A model generated the notes under the pieces. That model had not been told where the DNA came from. It searched no databases and saw only the letters and a program-made list of their open reading frames with translations. Shown piece by piece: positions 47,089 through 56,702 of a stretch of 64,000 nucleotides of DNA (the first letter of the stretch is position 1; every line of letters starts with the position of its first letter). Both the position numbers and the translations under genes were made by a program. Origin of the DNA: Methylophilaceae bacterium (lineage in GTDB: Bacteria > Pseudomonadota > Gammaproteobacteria > Burkholderiales > Methylophilaceae); contig JADHPM010000001.1 of assembly GCA_016778465.1 (NCBI GenBank), forward strand, positions 183,501 through 247,500. Direction: 5' to 3'.

Positions 47089-47886
47089 ATGCACCCAATG
47101 TTAAATACAGCAATCAAGGCGGCACGGAAAGCGGGTTCATATATCGTCCGCGCATCTGAGGATATCAATTCATTAACGATTAATACAAAAAGGGTTAATG
47201 ATTTTGTTTCGGAAGTAGATGTCAATTCAGAACAAATCATTATTGAAACCCTAAAAGATGCATACCCCAATCATGCCTTTCTTGGTGAAGAGACAGGCCT
47301 GAGCCATGATGCGGAAAATTTATGGATTATCGACCCACTCGATGGCACGACAAATTTTTTGCATGAATTTCCCCAATACTGTATTTCAATTGCGCTCTTG
47401 CAAAAAGGTGAGATCACTCAAGCAGTTATTTTCGACCCTAATCGTAATGACTTATTTACCGCATCTAAGGGGCAGGGAGCCTTCCTTAACGATCGACGTA
47501 TTCGTGTTTCAAAGAAAAGAAAACTGAAAGAATCCCTCATCGGAACGGGACTACCCTTTAGAGACTTTAAGCATCTCAAAACTTATCTTTCCATGCTTGA
47601 GGAGGTAGTTTTAAATACGCAAGGCATTCGCAGACCTGGTTCTGCCGCATTGGATCTTGCCTATGTTGCTGCAGGTTGGCTGGATGGGTTTTGGGAGATT
47701 GGACTGTCAAAGTGGGATATTGCGGCAGGGGGCCTATTGATAAAAGAAGCGGGCGGCATTGTCAGTGATTTTAGTGCAAAAGATAACTGGCTTGAGAGCG
47801 GCAACATTGTCTGTTCGAACTCGCTAATTTATGAAAATTTCATTAAACTTTTACAGCTGCATTTAACAGACGACCTGAGGGGCTAG
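47089..47886 (+). CDS. suhB: Inositol monophosphatase family protein SuhB
   Basis: SuhB is an inositol-1-monophosphatase that also acts as a ribosomal RNA antitermination and assembly cofactor in E. coli. The 265 aa protein has the metal-binding motifs FLGEETG, WIIDPLDGTTNFLH and the C-terminal WDIAAGGLLIKEAGG. It is divergent from trmJ; AAGG precedes the ATG. Its stop TAG shares the palindrome CTAG with the convergent slyD stop. Confidence 0.96.
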   Translation: MHPMLNTAIKAARKAGSYIVRASEDINSLTINTKRVNDFVSEVDVNSEQIIIETLKDAYPNHAFLGEETGLSHDAENLWIIDPLDGTTNFLHEFPQYCISIALLQKGEITQAVIFDPNRNDLFTASKGQGAFLNDRRIRVSKKRKLKESLIGTGLPFRDFKHLKTYLSMLEEVVLNTQGIRRPGSAALDLAYVAAGWLDGFWEIGLSKWDIAAGGLLIKEAGGIVSDFSAKDNWLESGNIVCSNSLIYENFIKLLQLHLTDDLRG

Positions 47887-48362
47887 TGGTGATGCCCACC
47901 CTCACCATGCACATGTTTGTGTGATATCTCTTCCGCATTTGCATCTCTGACGTTGTCAATCGTGGCGCTAAAAACGACTCGCTGACCTGCCCATGGGTGA
48001 TTGCCATCAACGACTACTTTGCCATCTGCAACATTGGTTACCGTATAAACGACTACGTCGCCCGATTCATTTTCACCTTCAAATTGCATGCCTTCTTTAA
48101 CATTGGATTCAGGAAATGCTGTGATAGGTTCTATTTGAACCAGTTGCTCATCATATTCACCAAAGGCATCGGCCGGCTCTAGTCCGATTTCAATTTTATC
48201 CCCTTCTTTTTTACCATGAATTGCCTCTTCAACTTTTGGAAAAATATTGTCATGACCGCCATGCAGATAGGCGATGGGGTCTTTGCTTTTTTCTAAAATA
48301 TTGCCATCAGCATCTTTAAGTTCGTATGAAATGGTAACAACGGTATTCATTTTAACTTGCAT
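47883..48362 (-). CDS. slyD: FKBP-type peptidyl-prolyl isomerase SlyD
   Basis: SlyD is a cytosolic prolyl isomerase and chaperone with a metal-binding tail. The 159 aa protein has the split FKBP domain (YELKDADGNILEKSKDPIAYLHG; QRVVFSATIDNVRDA) with the IF (insert-in-flap) domain between, and ends in a short His-rich tail HKHVHGEGGHHH, shorter than that of E. coli SlyD. It is convergent with suhB and lies 27 nt from nadB. Confidence 0.94.
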   Translation of the reverse strand: MQVKMNTVVTISYELKDADGNILEKSKDPIAYLHGGHDNIFPKVEEAIHGKKEGDKIEIGLEPADAFGEYDEQLVQIEPITAFPESNVKEGMQFEGENESGDVVVYTVTNVADGKVVVDGNHPWAGQRVVFSATIDNVRDANAEEISHKHVHGEGGHHH

Positions 48363-48389
48363 AAATTTTTCACCTTTTTTTATATAACC

Positions 48390-50021
48390 TTACCTAACTA
48401 ATGTAAGTTTTTTATTTTTTTTAAATCGTTCTCCATTAAAATTGTCTGGGGTGAGCACAGTAATCTTTTTTTCTGCACTTTTGTTGGGAAAATCTCGGCT
48501 GTAATGTAAACCTCGACTTTCTTTTCTTTCGATTGCTGATTCAACAATTAGCTGTGCGACTTGGAGAAGATTTCTCAATTCGATCAAATTGTTTGAAATT
48601 CTAAAGTTTTGATAAAACTCTTGAACTTCATCTCTAAGCATATTAATACGATGCATTGCTCTTGATAGCCGTTTATTTGTTCTGACGATACCAACATAGT
48701 TCCACATAAACCGGCGTAATTCGTTCCAGGTATGCGTAATTAAAACTTCCTCGTCTGCGTCTGTCACTCGACTTTCATCCCACTGGGGTAAATCGCTTTT
48801 ACAATGACCAGGCTGTGCCAATATATTCTGAGCCGCTTGTTCTGCAAAGACCAAGCATTCCAGAAGAGAATTACTGGCGAGTCGATTTGCGCCATGCAAT
48901 CCCGTGTAGGCCACCTCGCCAATGGCATAAAGGTTTTTGATGTCTGTTTCGCCGTTGAGTTTTGTTATAACACCCCCGCAACTGTAATGCGCGGCTGGGA
49001 CAACGGGAATTTGCTCTTTTGAAATATCAATATTTAATTTCAGGCATCGTTCATAGATGGTGGGAAAATGGTCCATGATAAAAGATTTTGTTCGGTGAGT
49101 GATATCAAGGTAAACACACTCAATCCCTCTTTTTTTCATTTCATAATCAATCGCCCTTGCAACAATATCTCGGGGTGCAAGATCACCTCTTGCATCATAC
49201 AAATGCATAAAAGGTTTATTATTGGGAAGTTTTAGAACAGCACCTTCACCTCTGAGTGCCTCTGATATGAGGAATGATTTTTCCTTAGGATGAAATAGGC
49301 AGGTCGGATGAAATTGAATAAACTCCATATTGGCTAACCTACATCCTGCTCGCCATGCCATAGCCATGCCATCACCGGTGCTAACATCAGGGTTAGTAGT
49401 ATACAAATAGACTTTACTCGCTCCTCCAGAGGCAAGGATAGTTACACCACTTCTGATGGTGTTCACTTTTCCTGAAAAGTTTTCTAAGACATACATACCC
49501 AAACATTCATTTTTAGCTGTCTCCGATAAATCGATTTTTTTGTTAGTAATTAGGTCAACGACAATATGGTCTTCGAAAATTCGAATATTAGGATGCGCAA
49601 GTACCTTTTGTATCAGAACTGACTGAACAGCTTTCCCTGTTGTGTCGGCAACATGAGCAATTCGCCTGACTGTATGCCCACCTTCTTGTGTAAAATGTAA
49701 TAAATTATTGGTTGCCTGTTTCGTGAAGTCAACGCCGATATTTTGTAGCCATTGAATAGCCGCTGGACTATGTTCCGAGACAAATCTTACAACTTGTTCA
49801 TCACACAGATCAGCTCCCGCAGCTAATGTGTCGGAAACATGTTTATCGACGGAGTCTTCTGATGAGGAAGTGGAGGCGATGCCCCCTTGAGCCCAATGAC
49901 TAGAGCTGTCAATTAACTGCCGTTTACTAATAATTGCTATCTTTTTTTTATCAGCCAGTTTGAGAGCTGTGCTCAGCCCTGCTAACCCGCTACCAATAAT
50001 AACAACATCAAAGTTTAACAT
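48390..50021 (-). CDS. nadB: L-aspartate oxidase
   Basis: NadB oxidises L-aspartate to iminoaspartate, the first step of NAD synthesis. The 543 aa flavoprotein has the FAD-binding GSGLAGLSTALKLA motif, SSHWAQGGIAS, and the active-site signature PAAHYSCGGV, followed by the helical C-terminal domain. It is divergent from rpoE, as in E. coli, where nadB also neighbours the sigma-E operon. Confidence 0.97.
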   Translation of the reverse strand: MLNFDVVIIGSGLAGLSTALKLADKKKIAIISKRQLIDSSSHWAQGGIASTSSSEDSVDKHVSDTLAAGADLCDEQVVRFVSEHSPAAIQWLQNIGVDFTKQATNNLLHFTQEGGHTVRRIAHVADTTGKAVQSVLIQKVLAHPNIRIFEDHIVVDLITNKKIDLSETAKNECLGMYVLENFSGKVNTIRSGVTILASGGASKVYLYTTNPDVSTGDGMAMAWRAGCRLANMEFIQFHPTCLFHPKEKSFLISEALRGEGAVLKLPNNKPFMHLYDARGDLAPRDIVARAIDYEMKKRGIECVYLDITHRTKSFIMDHFPTIYERCLKLNIDISKEQIPVVPAAHYSCGGVITKLNGETDIKNLYAIGEVAYTGLHGANRLASNSLLECLVFAEQAAQNILAQPGHCKSDLPQWDESRVTDADEEVLITHTWNELRRFMWNYVGIVRTNKRLSRAMHRINMLRDEVQEFYQNFRISNNLIELRNLLQVAQLIVESAIERKESRGLHYSRDFPNKSAEKKITVLTPDNFNGERFKKNKKLTLVR

Positions 50022-50034
50022 TTCAAATCTTTTA

Positions 50035-50064
50035 GGAACTTAATTAAAGACTACAAGGTCATTA
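50035..50064 (+). promoter_or_regulatory. Possible sigma-E promoter of rpoE-rseABC
   Basis: GGAACTT (50035-50041), 17 nt, TCATTA resembles the RpoE consensus GGAACTT-N16/17-TCTRA: the -35 is exact, the -10 is weak. It lies 50 nt before rpoE and would give the expected autoregulation. Confidence 0.5.
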
Positions 50065-50113
50065 TTATGTATCAATTAATGTTGAATTCAAATTAATTAC
50101 GCGAAAGAAAATT

Positions 50114-50803
50114 ATGAGCCATTTAAAGGTCGTAGAAGCAAGCCATACAAGGTACAATAATCAATCTATCGAAAACAAGTCGATTCCAATGGAAACAAAA
50201 CCAGTTAATCCAGAGCGTGCAATTGATCAAAAGCTCGTAGAAAAAGCGCAAAAGGGTGATAAGCGTGCATTTGGGATTTTAGTTGAAAAGTACCACAAAA
50301 AATTAACACGTCTACTTGCTCGAATGGTCCGTGATCAGTCTGAGATAGAGGATATTGTGCAAGATTCCTTCATCAAAGCTTATCGAGCTATTAATAACTT
50401 TCGCGGCGATAGTGCGTTTTATACCTGGCTTTACCGAATTGGAATTAATACCGCAAAAAATCACTTAGTTTCCCTTGGGCGACGCCCAAAAGCCATGAAT
50501 GATGTTGAAATCGAAGACGTGGAAAATTTTGAAGATGGCCAAGAACTTAGAAATTTAGAAACACCTGAAAATTCGATGATGACTAAAGAAATTGTTGCAA
50601 CTGTTAATGACACAATTGAAAGTTTACCCGATGAATTAAAAGAGGCAATTTCTCTAAGAGAAATTGACGGTCTAAGTTATGAAGAAATTGCTGAACTTAT
50701 GCAGTGCCCGATCGGCACTGTCCGTTCGAGAATTTTTAGGGCTCGCGAAGCTATTGCAGATAAGTTAAAACCATTAATTGAAACTAGTAATAAACGTTGG
50801 TAA
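50114..50803 (+). CDS. rpoE: RNA polymerase sigma-E factor (RpoE/AlgU)
   Basis: This extracytoplasmic-function sigma factor responds to envelope stress. Region 2 is at about 60-120 (DIVQDSFIKAYRAINNFRGDSAFYTWLYRIGINT, quoted in fragments) and region 4 near the C-terminus (LPDELKEAISLREIDGLSYEEIAELM; GTVRSRIFRARE). At 229 aa it carries about 30 extra N-terminal residues compared with the usual AlgU; an internal ATG at 50189 would give the standard length but has no Shine-Dalgarno. It heads the rseA-rseB-rseC-degP operon. Confidence 0.95.
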   Translation: MSHLKVVEASHTRYNNQSIENKSIPMETKPVNPERAIDQKLVEKAQKGDKRAFGILVEKYHKKLTRLLARMVRDQSEIEDIVQDSFIKAYRAINNFRGDSAFYTWLYRIGINTAKNHLVSLGRRPKAMNDVEIEDVENFEDGQELRNLETPENSMMTKEIVATVNDTIESLPDELKEAISLREIDGLSYEEIAELMQCPIGTVRSRIFRAREAIADKLKPLIETSNKRW

Positions 50804-50815
50804 ATAGGAAAAAAT

Positions 50816-51274
50816 ATGAAAGATAAAATATCATCACTTTTTGATAATGAATTTTCTGATGCGGAGTTAGATAACTTGCTCAGTGATGTGACCAAAAAAA
50901 AGAGTCATCAACAAAGCTGGGCCTACTATCAAATTACTCGGGATGTTTTGAACGGTAATTATGTTTCATCCTCGCCTATGACAGATAAAATCATGGATAC
51001 GATTGAAAAAGAGCCGACGCAAATGGGAGGCTATGTGCATAATTCCTCAACAACACTGCGTGCTGAACTCAATTACTTGCCGCATGTATTTGCTTTTTCA
51101 GTTTTGTTACTTATTGCCTTCATGGTCTTTCAATCACCTATCAATAGCGCCTCAAGCAATGCCGTGCTTTTGGTTCAAGATGAAATTCCTTCGGAGATCA
51201 TGCAAGCGCATTTTGCGCATACTGCTACAAATGCTAGTTATTTCGTTCAAACAGGGCTTACAAACGCGCAATAA
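50816..51274 (+). CDS. rseA: Anti-sigma-E factor RseA
   Basis: RseA holds RpoE at the inner membrane until cleaved. The 152 aa protein has the N-terminal RseA_N segment (ISSLFDNEFSDAELDNLLSD), a single transmembrane helix at about 90-108 (FAFSVLLLIAFMVF) and a short periplasmic tail. It follows rpoE by 12 nt with AGGAAAAA as ribosome-binding site. Sequence identity to other RseA proteins is low outside the first 60 residues, so the call rests mainly on context and topology. Confidence 0.9.
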   Translation: MKDKISSLFDNEFSDAELDNLLSDVTKKKSHQQSWAYYQITRDVLNGNYVSSSPMTDKIMDTIEKEPTQMGGYVHNSSTTLRAELNYLPHVFAFSVLLLIAFMVFQSPINSASSNAVLLVQDEIPSEIMQAHFAHTATNASYFVQTGLTNAQ

Positions 51275-52219
51275 ATGACCCAACGTTTTTTTTTACTTCT
51301 TTTGAGTTTCTTTTCATCAAATGTTTTTGCGCAGACAGACCCTTGGCAGTTTATCCTTGATGCTCATCAAGCGTGCAGGAATTTAAATTACCACGGCGTT
51401 TTGCAAGCGGAGCACTTGCAGGAAATTAGATCACTCGAAATTATTCATGCCAAACATGGCGAGCAAGAGTACACGCGAATTAATACGCTGGATGGCACGC
51501 CGAGTGAACTTCTATCCCAAGGGAATGCCACCTTTGTTTATGGTACCAAACAAGATAATGTTGTTATCCAAAAAAGAAATCAGCATCGACTTTTCCCCGC
51601 TGTGCTTCCTAAATCTACATCCAATTTGAAAAAAGTTTACCAGATCGATATGGGCAAAGTTGATCGAGTTGCTGGCAGGCCTGCAAACGTGATTATTTTG
51701 ATGCCCAATGATGAATACCGTTACTTTTACCACTTCTGGTTAGATAAAGAGACCTCAATCCCTTTAAAGATGATCGTAAGTGACCACTCAAACCAGTTAA
51801 TCGAGCAAACGTCATTTACTAAGGTAAATGTCAACTCTGAGGATGATCTATCATGGTTTAAACCAGATATTGATTTATCAAAAGAATATGTAATGCATGA
51901 AGAAGAGGATTTTTCAGCCAATACACCCAGATTTTGGAAGATGGCAACGATACCTGAGGGATTTGAAGAGATTAGTTTCCGAGTTACACGCAGTAGCGTA
52001 CCGAATGTCTTGAATCATCATTTAATTTATTCGGATGGCCTAGCTTCTTTATCTCTTTTTATTCAGCCTGTCCCAAAAGGACAAAAACCTAAACAAGGTT
52101 CAGCAAAAGTAGGCAACACCAATATCTCGGCAAAATATATGAAAGGTTACCAAGTGATGGCAGTTGGCTCGGTACCGCAAAAAACCGTTGAAAGTTTTGT
52201 AAACTCTGTTTCTTTTTAA
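51275..52219 (+). CDS. rseB: Sigma-E regulatory protein RseB (MucB)
   Basis: RseB is the periplasmic protein that protects RseA from cleavage and senses LPS or lipoprotein stress. The 314 aa protein starts directly after the rseA stop, has a signal peptide ending SSNVFAQ, an N-terminal LolA-like domain (TDPWQFILDAHQACRNLNYHG) and a C-terminal domain (about 215-314). It precedes rseC by 5 nt. Confidence 0.94.
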   Translation: MTQRFFLLLLSFFSSNVFAQTDPWQFILDAHQACRNLNYHGVLQAEHLQEIRSLEIIHAKHGEQEYTRINTLDGTPSELLSQGNATFVYGTKQDNVVIQKRNQHRLFPAVLPKSTSNLKKVYQIDMGKVDRVAGRPANVIILMPNDEYRYFYHFWLDKETSIPLKMIVSDHSNQLIEQTSFTKVNVNSEDDLSWFKPDIDLSKEYVMHEEEDFSANTPRFWKMATIPEGFEEISFRVTRSSVPNVLNHHLIYSDGLASLSLFIQPVPKGQKPKQGSAKVGNTNISAKYMKGYQVMAVGSVPQKTVESFVNSVSF

Positions 52220-52224
52220 AAGAT

Positions 52225-52665
52225 ATGATCCATGAAGAAGCTTTAGTAAGGCATACGCACGATAATCTTGTTGAGGTTGAGATTGTTCGATCAAAGCCCT
52301 GTGGTTTATGCGGACAGACCCAAGGTTGTGGAAATGGCATTTGGGGAAAGATATTTTCTCAAAAAAAAGGCCTCCTCACTTTTAAAAATACCATAGATGC
52401 CTCTGTTGGTGATCGTGTCTATCTTGCGATTGAGGAAAACTATCTTCTTAAAACGGCACTCATAATTTACGGAATACCCTTGTTTGCCCTATTTTTTGGT
52501 ATGATATCCACCGATATTTTGGTGAGTCATTCATCTGATTTAAAAAGTTTCGTTGGCGGCGTCTTTGGTTTTGTTTTGGGAGTCTTCAGTGTGAAATATA
52601 TCTCTGTAAAAAATCATGACCATCTATATCAAGATGCCATCCTGGTAAAAACAAGAACCTCTTAA
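52225..52665 (+). CDS. rseC: Positive regulator of sigma-E, RseC (MucC)
   Basis: RseC is an inner membrane protein of the sigma-E module with a poorly defined role. The 146 aa protein has the N-terminal Cys cluster CGLCGQTQGCGNG typical of the family and two transmembrane segments (about 75-95 and 105-122). It is followed by degP with a 9-nt gap. Confidence 0.93.
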   Translation: MIHEEALVRHTHDNLVEVEIVRSKPCGLCGQTQGCGNGIWGKIFSQKKGLLTFKNTIDASVGDRVYLAIEENYLLKTALIIYGIPLFALFFGMISTDILVSHSSDLKSFVGGVFGFVLGVFSVKYISVKNHDHLYQDAILVKTRTS

Positions 52666-52674
52666 GGGAAAATT

Positions 52675-54081
52675 ATGAATTTTTTTGTAAAAGTTTTTTT
52701 TGTTCTAAGCGTCATGCTATCGCATATAGCGAGTGCGGTTCAATTACCTGACTTTACTATTCTAGCTGAGGAGCAAAGCGATAAGGTTGTGAACATAACC
52801 TCTATAGTTGAGCAGGTCCCCAATCAGCAAATGAGCCCGTTTCATGATGAGCGTATGGAGGAGTTTTTTAAACGCTTTGGTATCCCCTTGCCCGGTATGC
52901 CTGGTATACCTCCCCAAAATCAAGAGCAGGTGCCTCAGGAGAGGGTTAATGGCACAGGATCGGGTTTTATAGTTGAAAGCGATGGCTACATTATCACCAA
53001 TGCTCATGTTGTCGCTCAGGCTGACACGGTCATGGTAAAACTTACTGATAAGAGAGAATTTAAGGCAGAAATTTTAGGTATTGATCGTCGTACAGACGTT
53101 GCATTATTAAAAATCGATGCTAAAAATTTACCTAATGTAAAATTCGGTGACCCAGATAAAGTGAAAGTTGGCGCCTGGGTTGCAGCAATTGGTTCACCTT
53201 TTGGTTTGGAAAACACAGTAACAGTAGGTGTTGTCAGCGCAAAAAAACGCGCACTACCGCAAGAAGACTTTGTTCCTTTCATCCAAACAGATGTCGCCAT
53301 CAATCCTGGAAATTCAGGAGGCCCATTATTTAATACAGACGGCGAGGTAATTGGAATTAATTCACAAATTTACAGCCGAACGGGAGGATACATGGGGCTC
53401 TCATTTGCCATTCCAATTGATGTGGCCATGAATGTTGCGAATCAACTTAAAGAAAATGGTCGTGTGATTCGTGGCTGGCTAGGCATTAACATTCAGCAAA
53501 TTACTGAAGATTTATCTGAGTCATTTGGGATGACAGATACGAAAGGCGCGTTAATTGCCGGAGTTGGAAAAGATTCACCAGCGCAAAATGGGGGCTTAAT
53601 GGCAGGCGATATCATTGTTAAATTCAATAACAAACAAATTATGACATCAACGGACCTACCTAAATTTGTAGGAAATACAAAGCCGAATACGACGGTTCCC
53701 ATTGAAATTTTAAGGAAAGGTAAGAAAGTGACTCTTTCCGTCAAGATTGGTGAGATGCCAAGCCAAGACCCACAAGTTGTTGCTAAACAGAATAAAAAAC
53801 CTTCAGTTAATCGCCTAGGTCTGGCGCTGAGGGAATTGACTGATAAGGATCGTGAGCAGCTCAATGGAAGAAATGGTCTGTTAGTTACCGAAGTAAAGGG
53901 CACTGCAGTGACTGCTGGCATTCGAGCAGGCGATGTCATTTTGGCAATTAATAATTCTGCCGTAAAGTCAGTCCAATCTTTCAATAATGACTTAAGAAAA
54001 ATTCCAAAAGGGAAAACAGTTGCTTTGCTTGTTTATCGGAATGGCGACACACTATATGTCCCCGTCAAAATAACGGATTAA
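52675..54081 (+). CDS. degP: Periplasmic serine protease DegP/MucD (HtrA family)
   Basis: DegP degrades damaged envelope proteins. The 468 aa protein has a signal peptide (cleavage after about HIASA), the trypsin-like domain with catalytic His in TNAHVV, Asp in RRTDVALLKI and Ser in NPGNSGGPLF, and two PDZ domains (about 270-360 and 370-465). Its position at the end of rpoE-rseABC equals algU-mucABCD of Pseudomonas. AAGGG precedes the ATG and a terminator follows. Confidence 0.97.
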   Translation: MNFFVKVFFVLSVMLSHIASAVQLPDFTILAEEQSDKVVNITSIVEQVPNQQMSPFHDERMEEFFKRFGIPLPGMPGIPPQNQEQVPQERVNGTGSGFIVESDGYIITNAHVVAQADTVMVKLTDKREFKAEILGIDRRTDVALLKIDAKNLPNVKFGDPDKVKVGAWVAAIGSPFGLENTVTVGVVSAKKRALPQEDFVPFIQTDVAINPGNSGGPLFNTDGEVIGINSQIYSRTGGYMGLSFAIPIDVAMNVANQLKENGRVIRGWLGINIQQITEDLSESFGMTDTKGALIAGVGKDSPAQNGGLMAGDIIVKFNNKQIMTSTDLPKFVGNTKPNTTVPIEILRKGKKVTLSVKIGEMPSQDPQVVAKQNKKPSVNRLGLALRELTDKDREQLNGRNGLLVTEVKGTAVTAGIRAGDVILAINNSAVKSVQSFNNDLRKIPKGKTVALLVYRNGDTLYVPVKITD

Positions 54082-54122
54082 CTTTGTTGCTCTAATAAAA
54101 ATTCCTGTAGAATTTTGTTATT

Positions 54123-54152
54123 AAAAGGCGCACGTTGCGCCTTTTATTATTT
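54123..54152 (+). terminator. Intrinsic terminator after degP
   Basis: A perfect 10-bp stem AAAAGGCGCA / TGCGCCTTTT with a CGT loop, followed by ATTATTT. It ends the sigma-E operon about 25 nt before lepA. Confidence 0.85.
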
Positions 54153-54168
54153 ACATTGAATCGACACT

Positions 54169-55959
54169 ATGAACTCTATACGAAACTTCTCAATCATCGC
54201 GCATATTGACCATGGAAAATCTACCCTAGCGGATAGAATTATTCACCATTGCGGAGGCCTGACTGAGCGCGAGATGGAGGAGCAAGTGCTTGATTCGATG
54301 GACCTTGAGCGTGAGCGTGGAATTACTATCAAAGCGCAAACTGTGACATTAAAGTATCAAGCTCAAGACAAGCAAATATACACATTTAATTTAATTGATA
54401 CGCCTGGCCATGTCGACTTTACCTATGAGGTGAGCCGCTCTTTAGCTGCCTGCGAGGGAGGCATCCTTGTGGTTGATGCTTCTCAGGGTGTAGAGGCGCA
54501 GACGGTTGCTAATTGCTACACCGCATTAGATCAGGGTGTGGAAGTTTTTTCAGTGCTTAATAAAATTGATCTAGCTTCTGCCGATCCAGAACGTGTAAAA
54601 AAAGAAATCGAGGACGTTATTGGAATTGATGCTTCAGATGCAATTCCTTGCTCTGCAAAAACAGGCCTTGGAATCCCAGATATTTTAGAGACAGTTGTAA
54701 AAAAGATTCCGCCACCAGAAGGAGACCCGAAAAAACCCTTAAAAGCACTTATTATAGATGCATGGTTTGATAACTATGTTGGGGTTGTGATGTTAATTCG
54801 ATTAAAAGATGGGGTGCTTAAGGCAAAAGACAAAATTCGTTTGATGGCCACTAAAGATGAATATATTTGCGAGCAGCTTGGCGTATTTACACCTAAATCT
54901 GTACCGATGGAAATACTGTCAGCCGGTGAGGTGGGTTTCGTTGTTGCAGGAATTAAGGAATTATCAAGTGCCAAAGTAGGTGACACTATCACGCTTGCTA
55001 ATAACAAAGCTGATAAAGCTCTACCAGGTTTTAAAGAAATTAAACCACAAGTTTTTGCCGGACTTTATCCCGTGGAATCGAATCAATTTGATGGGCTAAG
55101 AACGGCGCTGGAAAAATTACAACTCAACGATTCCTCATTATCATTCGAGGCAGAAAATTCGACTGCGCTGGGCTATGGTTTTCGATGTGGCTTCCTGGGC
55201 TTATTGCATATGGATATCGTCCAAGAGAGGTTGGAGCGTGAATACGAGGTTGATTTAATTACCACGGCGCCAACAGTGGTTTATGAACTCTTGCTTAAAA
55301 ACGGTGAAACCCAGTTTATTGAAAACCCGTCAAGATTACCTGATTTGTCAAAAATTGAAGAAATTCGTGAGCCGATTATCCAGTTAAATATTTTGTTACC
55401 AAATGACTACGTCGGCCCTGTGATGACGCTAGCAAATACAAAACGAGGAATACAAAAAAATATGCAATACATGGGGAGACAAGTAATGCTAACCTATGAT
55501 ATTCCGCTTAACGAAGTGGTGCTCGACTTTTTTGATCGACTCAAATCGGTTTCAAGAGGTTATGCATCGATGGATTATGAATTCGTTGAATTTCGAGCAG
55601 CTGATTTGGTTAAGCTCGATATCATGGTAAACGGAGACCGAGTTGATGCCCTGTCCTTAATTGTCCATCGATCTAATAGTCAATTTAGGGCTCGCGAATT
55701 AGCAGCAAAGATGCGCCAACTCATTCCTCGTCAGATGTTTGATGTTGCTATACAAGCTTCTATTGGGGCAAATATTATTGCTAGAGAAACAGTCAAAGCA
55801 ATGCGAAAAAATGTCTTGGCTAAATGTTATGGTGGTGATGTTTCAAGAAAAAGAAAGTTATTAGAGAAGCAAAAAGCAGGCAAGAAACGTATGAAACAGG
55901 TGGGGAATGTTGAAATCCCACAGGAGGCATTTTTAGCAATTTTACAGGTGGATGAATAA
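54169..55959 (+). CDS. lepA: Elongation factor 4 (LepA)
   Basis: This translational GTPase acts on stalled or initiating ribosomes. The 596 aa protein has G1 [14 protein letters not shown]3 DTPGHVDF and G4 NKID motifs in the first 140 residues, EF-G-like domains II, III and V, and the LepA C-terminal domain. It overlaps lepB by 1 nt, the usual lepA-lepB pair. Confidence 0.98.
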   Translation: MNSIRNFSIIAHIDHGKSTLADRIIHHCGGLTEREMEEQVLDSMDLERERGITIKAQTVTLKYQAQDKQIYTFNLIDTPGHVDFTYEVSRSLAACEGGILVVDASQGVEAQTVANCYTALDQGVEVFSVLNKIDLASADPERVKKEIEDVIGIDASDAIPCSAKTGLGIPDILETVVKKIPPPEGDPKKPLKALIIDAWFDNYVGVVMLIRLKDGVLKAKDKIRLMATKDEYICEQLGVFTPKSVPMEILSAGEVGFVVAGIKELSSAKVGDTITLANNKADKALPGFKEIKPQVFAGLYPVESNQFDGLRTALEKLQLNDSSLSFEAENSTALGYGFRCGFLGLLHMDIVQERLEREYEVDLITTAPTVVYELLLKNGETQFIENPSRLPDLSKIEEIREPIIQLNILLPNDYVGPVMTLANTKRGIQKNMQYMGRQVMLTYDIPLNEVVLDFFDRLKSVSRGYASMDYEFVEFRAADLVKLDIMVNGDRVDALSLIVHRSNSQFRARELAAKMRQLIPRQMFDVAIQASIGANIIARETVKAMRKNVLAKCYGGDVSRKRKLLEKQKAGKKRMKQVGNVEIPQEAFLAILQVDE

Positions 55960-56702
55960 TGATCTTTGCAGCAATACTAATGACGGTAACTTTTTTAACA
56001 GGCCTTATCTGTTTATTTGATCTGGTATTTTTAAAATCTAAAAAAACGCCCAGTAAAAAAGATCATGTCATTATTGAATACGCAAAGAGTTTTTTTCCAA
56101 TTCTTCTATTAGTCTTTGTGATAAGGACTTTTATCATAGAGCCATTTAAAATCCCATCGGGTTCGATGATGCCAACGTTAATCGCCGGAGATTTTATTGC
56201 AGTCAATAAATTTAGTTATGGTTTGCGCTTACCCGTATTCAATATCCAATTGATTCCCATTGGGTTGCCAAAGCGGGGAGAGGTATTTGTATTTCATTAC
56301 CCTGAGGATCCCAGCATTGACTACATCAAGCGTGTTGTCGGATTACCGGGTGATGAAATTCGTTATGAGGATAAGCAACTCTATATTAACGGAAAATTAG
56401 TGGATAAAACGCTCAAGGGGGACTATCTTTATAACATCAATGATTATCAGATTGCGAAAGCTAGGGAGTATACTGAAACCCTGGGCGATCAAGGTCATTC
56501 AATATTAATTCATGACCTCGCTGACAATAACTATAAGTTTAGCGTGCCAGTTGGGCATTATTTGGCAATGGGCGATAACCGTGATAATTCCTCAGACAGC
56601 CGCGTTTGGGGCTTTGTCCCTGAGGAGTATTTGGTCGGTAAAGCATGGGTAATATGGCTCAACTTTAGTGAACCCTCCAGAATTGGTAATTTAATTAAGT
56701 AA
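55959..56702 (+). CDS. lepB: Signal peptidase I
   Basis: LepB removes signal peptides from exported proteins. The 247 aa protein has two N-terminal transmembrane segments (about 1-22 and 45-63), the catalytic Ser in KIPSGSMMPTL and the general-base Lys in DYIKRVVGLPGD, and the GDNRDNSSDSR motif near the C-terminus. It sits between lepA and rnc with 1-nt overlaps at both sides. Confidence 0.97.
   Translation: MIFAAILMTVTFLTGLICLFDLVFLKSKKTPSKKDHVIIEYAKSFFPILLLVFVIRTFIIEPFKIPSGSMMPTLIAGDFIAVNKFSYGLRLPVFNIQLIPIGLPKRGEVFVFHYPEDPSIDYIKRVVGLPGDEIRYEDKQLYINGKLVDKTLKGDYLYNINDYQIAKAREYTETLGDQGHSILIHDLADNNYKFSVPVGHYLAMGDNRDNSSDSRVWGFVPEEYLVGKAWVIWLNFSEPSRIGNLIK

Noticed and set aside
53493..53984. 163-aa minus-strand ORF opposite degP
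   Set aside because: Antisense to the PDZ domains; no ribosome-binding site and low-complexity composition typical of a shadow frame.
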